From positions 1 to 64,000 of the forward strand of contig NZ_WKJN01000018.1 in NCBI RefSeq assembly GCF_009674495.1: a stretch of DNA of 64,000 nucleotides. Reading direction: 5' to 3'. A program made the position numbers and the translations under genes. A model generated the notes under the pieces. That model searched no databases. It saw only the letters and a program-made list of their open reading frames with translations, and was not told where the DNA came from. Positions within the stretch are counted from its first letter, which is position 1. Each line of letters starts with the position of its first letter. Positions 57,055 to 64,000 of this stretch are shown in pieces. The DNA comes from Duganella alba (GTDB taxonomy: Bacteria; Pseudomonadota; Gammaproteobacteria; Burkholderiales; Burkholderiaceae_D).

Positions 57055-57894
57055 ATGCAATCTACCTTACAGTTTGGCCGTTTTAATTACCCGTGGCGGG
57101 GGCAGGGCGTGCGCGCCCGCGTGATGGGCATCCTCAACGTGACGCCCGATTCGTTTTCCGATGGCGGCAACTACCAGTCGCTGGAGTTCGCGCTGTCGCA
57201 TGCCGAGCAGATGATCCAGGACGGCGTCGACATCATCGACGTCGGCGGCGAATCGACCCGTCCCGGCTCGCCGGCCGTGTCGCTGGAAGACGAGCTGCAG
57301 CGCGTGATGCCGGTGCTGTACGCCGTGCGCGACATGGGCCCGGCCATCTCGGTCGACACCTACAAGCCACAGGTGATGCGCGAAGCCATCATCGCCGGCG
57401 TCGACATGATCAACGACATCAACGGTTTCCGCGCGCCGGGCGCCATCGAGGCGGTGCGCGACAGCGACTGCGCGCTGTGCATCATGCACATGCAGAGCGA
57501 TCCGCAACACATGCAGCTGGCGCCGGCCTATACGGACGTGGTGGACGAGGTGATCGCCTTCCTGCGCGAGCGCGCCGCGGCGCTGCTGGCGGCCGGTATT
57601 GATCCACGTCGACTTTGCATCGATCCCGGCTTTGGCTTTGGCAAGACTGTGGAGCATAATTACGCCTTGCTGAAGGCGACCGCGCGCCTGATTGACGAAC
57701 TGAACCTGCCGCTGCTGGCGGGTCTGTCGCGCAAGTCGATGGTCGGCGCGGTGACCGGCAAGCCGGTCGAGCAGCGCATGGCCGGCAGCGTCGGCGGCGC
57801 CCTGGCGGCGGTGGCGCAGGGCGCGCTGATCGTGCGCGTGCACGACGTGGCGGAGACGGTCGACGCCCTGAAGGTTTGGCAAGCGGCACAATAA
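57055..57894 (+). CDS. folP: Dihydropteroate synthase
   Basis: A 279-residue enzyme of folate synthesis, joining p-aminobenzoate to the pterin. The ATG at 57055 is used because an in-frame GTG at 57016 lies inside the ftsH terminator. Motifs: RVMGILNVTPDSFSDGG, DVGGESTRPG, ISVDTYKP, DPGFGFGK and GLSRKSM, the target of sulfonamides; nothing in these motifs suggests resistance. It is followed by glmM after 25 bases. Confidence 0.95.
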   Translation: MQSTLQFGRFNYPWRGQGVRARVMGILNVTPDSFSDGGNYQSLEFALSHAEQMIQDGVDIIDVGGESTRPGSPAVSLEDELQRVMPVLYAVRDMGPAISVDTYKPQVMREAIIAGVDMINDINGFRAPGAIEAVRDSDCALCIMHMQSDPQHMQLAPAYTDVVDEVIAFLRERAAALLAAGIDPRRLCIDPGFGFGKTVEHNYALLKATARLIDELNLPLLAGLSRKSMVGAVTGKPVEQRMAGSVGGALAAVAQGALIVRVHDVAETVDALKVWQAAQ

Positions 57895-57919
57895 AATAAC
57901 GACTTAAAAGAGCACACAC

Positions 57920-59269
57920 ATGGCACGTAAATATTTTGGCACCGACGGCATCCGCGGTCTGGTCGGCGAAGCACCCATCACCCCTGACTTCGTCATGCGC
58001 CTCGGCTACGCGGCAGGCAAGGTCCTGGCCAGCAAGCGCTCCGGCGCCGGCCGCCCGACCGTCCTGATCGGCAAGGACACCCGCATCTCCGGCTACATGC
58101 TGGAAGCCGCGCTGGAAGCCGGCTTCTCGGCCGCCGGCGTCGACGTCATGCTGGCCGGCCCGATGCCGACGCCCGCCATCGCCTACCTGACGCGCGCGCT
58201 GCGCCTGTCGGCCGGCGTGGTGATCTCGGCGTCGCACAACCCGTTCCAGGACAACGGCATCAAGTTCTTCTCGGCGCAGGGCGCCAAGCTGCCGGACGCG
58301 GTCGAGCTCGACATCGAAGCCGAACTGGACCAGCCTATGAACTGCGTGCCGTCGGAAAAACTGGGCCGCGCCAAGCGCCTGGACGACGCCCAGGGCCGTT
58401 ACATCGAATTCTGCAAGAGCACCTTCCCGAACGAACTGGACCTGCGCGGCCTGAAAGTGGTGGTCGATTGCGCCCACGGCGCCGCCTACAACATCGCACC
58501 GCACGTGTTCCATGAGCTGGGCGCGGAAGTGATCGCCATCGGCAACAAGCCGGACGGCTTCAACATCAACCTGGAACACGGCGCCACCGCGCCGGCCGCC
58601 ATGGCCGCCGCCGTGCGCGCCCACGGCGCCGACCTCGGCATCGCGCTGGACGGTGACGCCGACCGCCTGATCATGTGCGACGCCAACGGCCGCCTGTATA
58701 ACGGCGACGAGCTGCTGTACCTGATGGTGATGGACCGCCTGGCCACCGGCCCGGTGGCCGGCGCCGTCGGCACGCTGATGACCAATATGGCGGTCGAAGT
58801 GGCGCTGAAAGAGAAGGGCATCGGCTTCGCGCGCGCCAAGGTGGGCGACCGCTACGTGCTGGAAGTGATGCAGGAGAAGGGCTGGAACCTGGGCGGCGAA
58901 GGCTCGGGCCACCTGCTGGCGCTCGACAAGCACACCACCGGCGACGGCATCATCTCGGCGCTGCAAGTGCTGTCGGCGCTGAAGCGCGCCGGCAAGTCGC
59001 TGGAAGAGTGCTGCGCCGACCTGACCATCTTCCCGCAGACGCTGATCAACGTGCGCGTGGCGCCCGGCTTCGACTGGACCAAGAACGCCGCCATGGTGGC
59101 TGAAAAGGAAAAGGTCGAGGCCGAGCTGGGCGACAGCGGCCGCGTGCTGATCCGCGCCTCGGGCACCGAACCGCTGATCCGCGTGATGGTCGAGGCGCGC
59201 GACGCCAACGCCGCCCAATCGATGGCGCGCCGCATTGCCGACAAGGTGGAAAGCCAGCTTGCTGCGTAA
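57920..59269 (+). CDS. glmM: Phosphoglucosamine mutase
   Basis: A 449-residue alpha-D-phosphohexomutase converting glucosamine-6-P to glucosamine-1-P for UDP-GlcNAc. Catalytic phosphoserine in [13 protein letters not shown], metal loop DGDADR, sugar loop GEGSGH and phosphate loop [12 protein letters not shown] are all present. Length and start ([16 protein letters not shown]) are standard. The usual folP-glmM pairing holds. Confidence 0.97.
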   Translation: MARKYFGTDGIRGLVGEAPITPDFVMRLGYAAGKVLASKRSGAGRPTVLIGKDTRISGYMLEAALEAGFSAAGVDVMLAGPMPTPAIAYLTRALRLSAGVVISASHNPFQDNGIKFFSAQGAKLPDAVELDIEAELDQPMNCVPSEKLGRAKRLDDAQGRYIEFCKSTFPNELDLRGLKVVVDCAHGAAYNIAPHVFHELGAEVIAIGNKPDGFNINLEHGATAPAAMAAAVRAHGADLGIALDGDADRLIMCDANGRLYNGDELLYLMVMDRLATGPVAGAVGTLMTNMAVEVALKEKGIGFARAKVGDRYVLEVMQEKGWNLGGEGSGHLLALDKHTTGDGIISALQVLSALKRAGKSLEECCADLTIFPQTLINVRVAPGFDWTKNAAMVAEKEKVEAELGDSGRVLIRASGTEPLIRVMVEARDANAAQSMARRIADKVESQLAA

Positions 59270-59291
59270 AAATTTAAATCGCCTGCTTTGA

Positions 59292-59320
59292 TTGACGGAA
59301 TGGGCGACAACGACTAGAAT
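59292..59320 (+). promoter_or_regulatory. tRNA-Pro promoter
   Basis: TTGACG (59292-59297), 17-base spacer, TAGAAT (59315-59320), ten bases before the tRNA 5' end. A strong sigma-70 pattern in the short gap after glmM. Confidence 0.75.
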
Positions 59321-59329
59321 ACTGGTCTT

Positions 59330-59406
59330 CGGAGTGTAGCGCAGCCCGGTAGCGCACCTGGTTTGGGACCAGGGGGTCCAAGGTTCGAATCCTTGTACTC
59401 CGACCA
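59330..59406 (+). tRNA. tRNA-Pro (anticodon TGG)
   Basis: A 77-base cloverleaf: acceptor CGGAGTG paired with TACTCCG (last pair G-T), anticodon stem CCTGG/CCAGG with loop TTTGGGA giving TGG, T-arm GGTTCGAATCC, and encoded ACCA end. It reads CCN (chiefly CCA) proline codons. A terminator follows after 11 bases. Confidence 0.97.
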
Positions 59407-59417
59407 AGAACTTTTAA

Positions 59418-59445
59418 ACGGGTTGTCGAAAGACAGCCCGTTTTT
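59418..59445 (+). terminator. Terminator after tRNA-Pro
   Basis: ACGGGTTGTC (59418-59427) and GACAGCCCGT (59432-59441), one G-T wobble, GAAA tetraloop, then TTTTTC. Standard rho-independent form, so tRNA-Arg must have its own promoter or depend on read-through. Confidence 0.88.
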
Positions 59446-59476
59446 CATTTCCGCCGCAGATTCCTGCGGCCATCCT

Positions 59477-59553
59477 CTGCCCATAGCTCAGTTGGATAGA
59501 GCACAAGCCTTCTAAGCTTGGGGTCGCTGGTTCGAACCCAGCTGGGCAGGCCA
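59477..59553 (+). tRNA. tRNA-Arg (anticodon TCT)
   Basis: A 77-base cloverleaf: acceptor CTGCCCA paired with TGGGCAG, D-arm GCTCAGTTGGATAGAGC, anticodon stem CAAGC/GCTTG with loop CTTCTAA giving TCT, T-arm GCTGGTTCGAACCCAGC, then GCCA. It decodes AGA/AGG. I saw no duplicate of its 3' end nearby that would mark an integration site. Confidence 0.97.
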
Positions 59554-59654
59554 ATCCTCAGCACGATACATTAAATCAATCACCGTCCGCGCGCAAAGTT
59601 GTTATAGTAATGATAGCTGCAGGCGCCCAGACAGCGCGCCACCGCGGCAGGCAT

Positions 59655-59703
59655 TCTCACCTAATCCCGTGAGTATTTAATTTTTAAATACCAAGAGGTG
59701 AGA
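59655..59703 (+). promoter_or_regulatory. Leader structure covering the ribosome site of the 69-aa gene
   Basis: TCTCACCT (59655-59662) is the exact complement of AGGTGAGA (59696-59703), the ribosome site before ATG 59706. Inside lies a perfect AT-rich hairpin GTATTTAA/TTAAATAC (59673-59680 and 59684-59691). The fold would hide the ribosome site; function is inferred. Confidence 0.45.
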
Positions 59704-59705
59704 GC

Positions 59706-59915
59706 ATGCAACCGAGAACCAACCACCAATTTGCCGATGCGCTGGAGCAGGGCGTTGTGATTGACGCGCTCTGTGGCGCGGCAACCGCATGGGCTTTCCT
59801 CGAAGCGCACGACGTGCCCAAGGAAATGATCTTCCGCGTCCTGTCATCGGCCAGCGTGCGACGACGGAGCGATACGCCTTCGCCCGACACCATCGAAAAG
59901 TGTCGCGCGCCCTGA
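59706..59915 (+). CDS. Small hypothetical protein (69 aa)
   Basis: A 69-residue soluble protein from ATG 59706, preceded by AGAGGTGAG. The middle (GVVIDALCGAATAWAFLEAH) is Ala-rich and helical; the C-terminus is basic and ends with a Cys. I recognise no family, but the ribosome site and the composition argue for a real gene. It stands alone between the tRNA cluster and a chemotaxis receptor. Confidence 0.55.
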   Translation: MQPRTNHQFADALEQGVVIDALCGAATAWAFLEAHDVPKEMIFRVLSSASVRRRSDTPSPDTIEKCRAP

Positions 59916-60132
59916 TTGCTATCGTGGTATTAGTTTAATTTGTGTTGATCTACGGCATTTTTTGAGGCATAGTGAGGGTCATGCATTCCGGTGCATCGAA
60001 CCGCCGTCCATGCCTCAGACGGCCTGTTCATCGCCTGATTTCCCGTCCCCGCCCCGACTTCCGTGTATTTCATCGCTCCTAGCCCGCGAGCCTGGTTGTT
60101 AATCCAACTTTGCCCACACACAGGAGCGTCCC

Positions 60133-61770
60133 ATGGACTCGTTCAAAAAATTAAAAATCGGTACCCAGCTCACGTTGGGCTTTGGCATGCTGACGGCGCT
60201 GATGCTGGTGCTGGCGGTGTTTTCGGTGGTGCGCGTGTCGGCGCTGTCGAAGGCCTTCAACGACGACAACCGCATCGCCTCGGAGAAGCTGGAGCCGCTG
60301 TACCTGGCGCGCGAGGCGCTGGCCCAGACCGGCCTAGCGGCGCGTAACGCCTATATCTTTACCGACGCCGCCGAAGCCAACAAGGAGCTCGACATCGTCG
60401 ACGCCCAAAAGGCGATTTACCTGAAAGCCGTCGAGCAGATGGCGCCGGCTTACGCCAACGATCCGCAGTTCGCCAAGGTCAAGGAAGGCCTGCTGGCGAT
60501 GGCAAACGAGCTCAAGCGCCCGCGCCAGTACCGCGATGCCGGTAAGATGGAGGAATATGGCCACTTCCTGGTCAATGAATGCAGCCCGTTGCGCCGCCGT
60601 ATCGTGCAGGACATGGCCGTGCTGGTCACCTCCGCCCAGAAAGAATCGGAAGCCGCCACCGACACGGTGGAAGCCTACGCCAGCGGCGCGCAGCGCATGG
60701 TGACGGTGCTGGCGGTGGTGGCCTTCATCCTGAGCGTGGTGATTGCCGGCCTGATCAAGCGCGTGCTGCTGAAACAGCTGGGCGGCGAGCCGCTGTACGC
60801 GGCCGAAATCGCCAGCCGCATCGCCAAGGGCGACCTGTCCGTCAACGTGCGGGTGGCGGCCACCGACAAGGACAGCCTGCTGTTTGCCATCAAGAGCATG
60901 CGAGACAGCCTGGCTGGCATCGTCAGCGAGGTGCGCCATGGCACCGAATCCATCACCCATGCATCGACCGAGATCGCGGTCGGCAATCTGGACTTGTCGC
61001 AGCGGACCGAACAGCAGGCGCAATCGCTGGAACGCGTGGCGACGGCGATGGAAGAACTGACCTCGACCGTCAAGCAAAACGCCAGCAATGCGCAGCAGGC
61101 CAATCAATTGTCGCAATCGGCGTCGGAGGTGTCGGAGCAGGGCGGTGAAGTGATGCGCCAGGTAACCACGACCATGGAATCGATTAATGATTCGTCTAAA
61201 AAGATTGTCGATATTATTTCTGTTATCGATGGCATCGCATTCCAGACGAATATTCTGGCCTTGAATGCGGCAGTAGAGGCGGCGCGTGCCGGCGAACAAG
61301 GCCGTGGTTTTGCCGTGGTGGCCAGCGAGGTGCGCGTTTTGGCCCAGCGTGCAGCACAGGCGGCTAAGGAAATTAAAGTGTTGATTGATGATTCGGTGGT
61401 AAAAGTCGGCAGTGGTTCGGAACTGGTTGAAAAAGCCGGCGTCACCATGCATGAAGTCGTTGCCAGCGTGCGCAAGGTCACCGAGATTATGGCTGAGATT
61501 AGTAATGCCAGTCAGGAGCAGTGTATTGGCATTCAGGATGTCAGCCAGGCACTTGGTCAAATGGATGGCATGACCCAGCAGAATACCGCATTGGTGGAAG
61601 AGGCTAGTGCGGCGGCGGAAGAATTGAAAGAACAGGCTGCGCATTTAAGCGAAGTCGTCGGCCAGTTTAAACTGGATGCATCGACCGCGACGATCGCTGA
61701 TTTACCGAGAAAATCTGGTTCACATAATATCCCGCGCGGTCGTCCTAACCTGCGGGTTGCAAACGGCTGA
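60133..61770 (+). CDS. Methyl-accepting chemotaxis protein
   Basis: A 545-residue receptor starting after CAGGAGCGTCCC. N-terminal membrane helix (residues 13-35), periplasmic four-helix bundle with no recognisable ligand site, second membrane helix (about 188-212, [18 protein letters not shown]), HAMP, and the signalling hairpin with [20 protein letters not shown] and [20 protein letters not shown]. It lacks the C-terminal EWEEF-type tether for CheR/CheB. From about 61180 on the synonymous positions turn A+T-richer. A perfect terminator follows. Confidence 0.94.
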   Translation: MDSFKKLKIGTQLTLGFGMLTALMLVLAVFSVVRVSALSKAFNDDNRIASEKLEPLYLAREALAQTGLAARNAYIFTDAAEANKELDIVDAQKAIYLKAVEQMAPAYANDPQFAKVKEGLLAMANELKRPRQYRDAGKMEEYGHFLVNECSPLRRRIVQDMAVLVTSAQKESEAATDTVEAYASGAQRMVTVLAVVAFILSVVIAGLIKRVLLKQLGGEPLYAAEIASRIAKGDLSVNVRVAATDKDSLLFAIKSMRDSLAGIVSEVRHGTESITHASTEIAVGNLDLSQRTEQQAQSLERVATAMEELTSTVKQNASNAQQANQLSQSASEVSEQGGEVMRQVTTTMESINDSSKKIVDIISVIDGIAFQTNILALNAAVEAARAGEQGRGFAVVASEVRVLAQRAAQAAKEIKVLIDDSVVKVGSGSELVEKAGVTMHEVVASVRKVTEIMAEISNASQEQCIGIQDVSQALGQMDGMTQQNTALVEEASAAAEELKEQAAHLSEVVGQFKLDASTATIADLPRKSGSHNIPRGRPNLRVANG

Positions 61771-61779
61771 TTAAAACAG

Positions 61780-61811
61780 GGCGCACGGACAGCCTGTCCG
61801 TGCGCCTTTTT
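61780..61811 (+). terminator. Terminator after the chemotaxis receptor gene
   Basis: GGCGCACGGACA (61780-61791) and TGTCCGTGCGCC (61795-61806), perfect 12-bp stem with a 3-base loop, then TTTTT (61807-61811). Confidence 0.93.
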
Positions 61812-61893
61812 GCCGCGCCGCCATGCTAAAAATTAGCGCGATGACACTGATATCTGGCATACTCTGAGAGACTTTTCCCAGAGGAGCGCCGCA

Positions 61894-62319
61894 ATGACCA
61901 TCGATAGCATCGCCTTCACGCCCGTCGCCGCCCTGGCCGGCGGGGTGCTGATCGGTTTGGCTGCTGCATTATTCGCCGTATTCAATGGCCGTATTGCCGG
62001 CATCAGCGGCATACTCGGCGGCCTGATTAAACCGCGTCGTGGCGATATAGGCTGGCGTGTCGCATTTATTGCCGGCCTGGTTGTGGCGCCTATTGCATGT
62101 GCTTTGGTCTGGATGCGTCCGGATATTCAAGTTGATGCTGATCCGTTTATTTTAATTGTTGCCGGATTAATCGTTGGATTTGGTACCAGAATGGGTTCCG
62201 GCTGCACCAGCGGTCATGGCGTCTGTGGAATAGCGCGGCTTTCGCCTCGCTCGCTGATTGCCACGCTGACTTTCATGGCGCTGGGATTTCTAACCGTATT
62301 TGTGGTACGCCATTTATGA
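61894..62319 (+). CDS. YeeE/YedE family membrane protein (first half)
   Basis: A 141-residue membrane protein with four hydrophobic segments. [20 protein letters not shown] is the YeeE/YedE Cys motif thought to handle thiosulfate or sulfide-type sulfur; [14 protein letters not shown] is the other conserved loop. Together with the next gene it forms the split two-protein version of the transporter (PmpA/PmpB-like). The next gene overlaps its stop by 4 bases (ATGATG). Confidence 0.88.
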   Translation: MTIDSIAFTPVAALAGGVLIGLAAALFAVFNGRIAGISGILGGLIKPRRGDIGWRVAFIAGLVVAPIACALVWMRPDIQVDADPFILIVAGLIVGFGTRMGSGCTSGHGVCGIARLSPRSLIATLTFMALGFLTVFVVRHL

Positions 62320-62732
62320 TGATTATTTCATTTCTGGCTGGTCTGATATTCGGTATCGGCCTTATTATTTCCGGCATGGCGAATCCCGCCAAGGTATTGG
62401 CGTTTCTGGATTTGGCGGGCAATTGGGACCCGTCGCTGATATTCGTTATGGCAGGCGCGGTTGGCGTTGGTTTCTTTGCTTTTCTTTGGGCCAGGTCCCG
62501 TAAAACCACGCTGTTGGGCGGTGCAATGAAATTACCCGTCGTCACCCGCATTGATCGCCGCCTGATAATCGGCGCCGTCATGTTCGGCATAGGCTGGGGA
62601 CTGGCGGGATTTTGTCCGGGACCGGCCTTGGTCGGCCTGGGAATGGGCGTGCCGAAAGCCATACTGTTCGTTCTGGCCATGCTGGCGGGCATGGGGCTGT
62701 ACGAATTGTTCGAGCGCCGTCGCGGTGGATAA
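62316..62732 (+). CDS. YeeE/YedE-type (DUF6691) membrane protein (second half)
   Basis: A 138-residue membrane protein, partner of the preceding gene. [20 protein letters not shown] and [19 protein letters not shown] (with the single Cys) match the DUF6691 half. The pair imports sulfur species. Often such pairs follow an ArsR-type BigR gene and sulfur dioxygenase; here none is seen in the window. Codon use is A+T-richer than that of the upstream block. Confidence 0.88.
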   Translation: MMIISFLAGLIFGIGLIISGMANPAKVLAFLDLAGNWDPSLIFVMAGAVGVGFFAFLWARSRKTTLLGGAMKLPVVTRIDRRLIIGAVMFGIGWGLAGFCPGPALVGLGMGVPKAILFVLAMLAGMGLYELFERRRGG

Positions 62733-62818
62733 CTTTTTACTGCGCGAAAATTACGCAGCAAACTTTTGTCCTTTGAAAACAAGCACTTGTTTGTCGGCGC
62801 GCCAGCTTGTTAACAGCC

Positions 62819-62827
62819 TTATCCACA
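62819..62827 (+). promoter_or_regulatory. DnaA box-like sequence
   Basis: TTATCCACA (62819-62827) is a perfect R-type DnaA box in the convergent gap between the YeeE/YedE and LysR genes, flanked by two direct copies of TTGTTAACA (62807-62815 and 62832-62840). A single box is not an origin; it may be chance or a titration or regulatory site. Confidence 0.4.
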
Positions 62828-62834
62828 GAATTTG

Positions 62835-63734
62835 TTAACAACCGGCAGGCAGGGCGTCGATCAGTGCCCGCACGGCCGCCGACATGCGCCGGTGCGGTGG
62901 ATAAATCAGCGAAAACGGCTTGCTGCGTCCCCGCAGCGCCGGCAGCACTTCCACCAGCTGACCGTTGCGCAACCGCTCCTCCGCCACGAAGTGATAGGTC
63001 TGGCAGATGCCCAGCCCTTGTTGCGCCAGCGACACCACGCCCAGCACGTCGTCCGCCACCTGCATGCGCGGGACGGGCAGCCAATCGACGTCTTCGCCAT
63101 CCACCCGGAACAGCCACGGCGCCAGACGGCCGGTGCTCGGCATGATGAAGGGCAGGCAGGCGTGGTCCGCCAGCTCGTGCAGCGTTTGCGGCATGCCGGC
63201 GCGGTGCAGGTAGTCGGGTGAGGCCACCAGGCAGACCGCCTCGTCGCCGAGCCGCTTGGCGGCAAGGCCGCTGTCGGCCAGCTCCCCGAGCCGGATTGCC
63301 ATGTCGTAGCCCTCGGCCACCAGATCGACATTCCGGTTATTGATGCTCAGTTCGATGCCAACCTGCGGGTGCCGCTCCATGAAGCTCCGCAGCATGGCCG
63401 GCAGGCGGTAGTGGCCGTAGGTGGTCGGCACGCTGATGCGCACCTTGCCCGACAGCGCGCCGCCCTGGCCCTGGATGGCGCGCTCGGCGTCGGCGATCAG
63501 GCCGAAAGCGCTGCGCGCCTGCTCCAGATACAGATTGCCCGCTTCCGTCACGCTGAGCCGGCGCGTGGTGCGCCGCATCAGCTGCACGCCCAGCCGCGCC
63601 TCCAGCCGGGCCACGGCGCGGCTCAACACCGACGGCGTGGTGCCGAGCGCCACCGCCGCCGCGCTGATCGTGCCCTTGTCGACGATGGTGACAAACGCTT
63701 CCAGGTCCGCCATATGATCGAATTGCCGTGCCAT
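62835..63734 (-). CDS. LysR family transcriptional regulator
   Basis: A 299-residue regulator. N-terminal HTH (MADLEAFVTIVDKGTISAAA ... SRAVARLEARLGVQL) and the periplasmic-binding-like effector domain (VRISVPTTYGHYRLPAMLRS, LGICQTYHFVAEE). It most likely controls the divergent DJ-1/PfpI gene, whose start is 97 bases away. Effector not predictable. An ATG eight codons into the frame (MADLEAF) is an alternative start. Confidence 0.92.
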   Translation of the reverse strand: MARQFDHMADLEAFVTIVDKGTISAAAVALGTTPSVLSRAVARLEARLGVQLMRRTTRRLSVTEAGNLYLEQARSAFGLIADAERAIQGQGGALSGKVRISVPTTYGHYRLPAMLRSFMERHPQVGIELSINNRNVDLVAEGYDMAIRLGELADSGLAAKRLGDEAVCLVASPDYLHRAGMPQTLHELADHACLPFIMPSTGRLAPWLFRVDGEDVDWLPVPRMQVADDVLGVVSLAQQGLGICQTYHFVAEERLRNGQLVEVLPALRGRSKPFSLIYPPHRRMSAAVRALIDALPAGC

Positions 63735-63831
63735 TCACACCTTTCGAGAACAAATGATTTGATTTTCAGCGTATTTAAACATGACTGAGGCATGAATACA
63801 CTGGCGGGACTGAAAAACAAAGGAACTGATC

Positions 63832-64000
63832 ATGGAAAACATTCTTCGCAACGCCATTGCCGCCGCCGTGCTGGGCCTGAACGCGGTTGCCGCCCACAGC
63901 GCCAACGTGCTGGTCGTGCTGTCCGATGAATCCCAGCTGGCCCTGCGTGACAACCGCACCTTCGACACCGGTTTTTACGCCAATGAACTGATGCAGCCGG
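63832..64000 (+). CDS. Exported DJ-1/PfpI-type glutamine amidotransferase-like protein (3' partial)
   Basis: Only the first 56 codons are in the window. After AAAGGA, the ATG opens a signal-peptide-like sequence (MENILRNAIAAAVLGLNAVA) followed by NVLVVLSDESQLALRDN and TGFYANELMQP, typical of class-I glutamine-amidotransferase-like (DJ-1/PfpI) chaperone or glyoxalase proteins. Divergent from the LysR gene, hence probably regulated by it. Confidence 0.75.
   Translation, partial: MENILRNAIAAAVLGLNAVAAHSANVLVVLSDESQLALRDNRTFDTGFYANELMQP

Noticed and set aside
59330..59553. Integration site of a mobile element at the tRNA genes
   Set aside because: No integrase, no duplicated tRNA 3' end, and conserved gene context on the left side.
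62819..62827. Replication origin
   Set aside because: One DnaA box only, no AT-rich unwinding region, and no dnaA, dnaN or parAB genes nearby.

Overview
The window reads as one stretch of chromosome from a G+C-rich betaproteobacterium, most likely Oxalobacteraceae (Massilia/Duganella/Janthinobacterium-like). This rests on gene content and order (alr-radA; carA-carB-greA-DUF4149 with yhbY-rlmE-ftsH-folP-glmM; ppk1 divergent from pstSCAB-phoU-phoB-phoR) and on protein sequences, not on a database search. I saw no rRNA, CRISPR array, transposase, integrase or prophage genes. Two tRNAs are present. Coding density is high and no gene-free gap exceeds 300 bases.

Layout. 1-5546: housekeeping block with a uracil-DNA glycosylase (cut by the window start), DUF1853, lplT, alr and radA. 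5610-11640: PilZ protein, a large perfect palindrome, an HTH-citrate synthase divergent from a CoA-transferase, an orphan FliD, an orphan PotF-type binding protein and a 39-residue membrane microprotein. 11649-21232: phosphate block, with ppk1-sixA on the minus strand and pstS-C-A-B, phoU-B-R on the plus strand; both sides of the divergent region carry a well-formed Pho box at the same distance from a -10 element. 21229-31169: small metabolic, envelope and stress genes (DUF3597, truncated cupin, YciI, acylphosphatase, AI-2E-type permease, CPBP protease, MipA/OmpV, GST, Tat-SDR, phasin, M24 peptidase, hydrolase).

31166-45451 is a catabolic island that I read as an alpha-linked N-acetylgalactosamine utilisation locus. 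A DeoR/AgaR-type repressor, a GlcNAc/GalNAc-6-P deacetylase and a sugar-porter permease are transcribed leftward. A TonB receptor, an EamA transporter, a GatZ/KbaZ-like protein, an AgaS-type SIS deaminase, a BadF-type sugar kinase, a secreted amidohydrolase and a Tat-exported GH36-like glycosidase are transcribed rightward. Between them lies an A+T-rich region with inverted operator-like motifs. Together the genes cover outer-membrane uptake, periplasmic hydrolysis, inner-membrane import, phosphorylation, deacetylation and deamination. A tagatose-6-P kinase and a catalytic aldolase subunit are not in the window.

45518-59269: patatin-like lipoprotein, GlcG/HbpS protein, a small A+T-rich two-gene module (one gene frameshifted at its end, one with a HEPN-like R-x4-H motif), then carAB, greA, yhbY, rlmE, ftsH, folP and glmM. 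59330-64000: tRNA-Pro and tRNA-Arg, a small hypothetical gene, a chemotaxis receptor, a paired YeeE/YedE transporter, a LysR regulator and the start of a DJ-1/PfpI protein.

Best candidates for a second look: the A+T-rich HEPN module, the 92-bp palindrome that supplies the C-terminus of the citrate synthase, the hairpin covering the ribosome binding site of the Tat-SDR gene, and the GalNAc locus with its uncharacterised amidohydrolase and the permease with a periplasmic insert.
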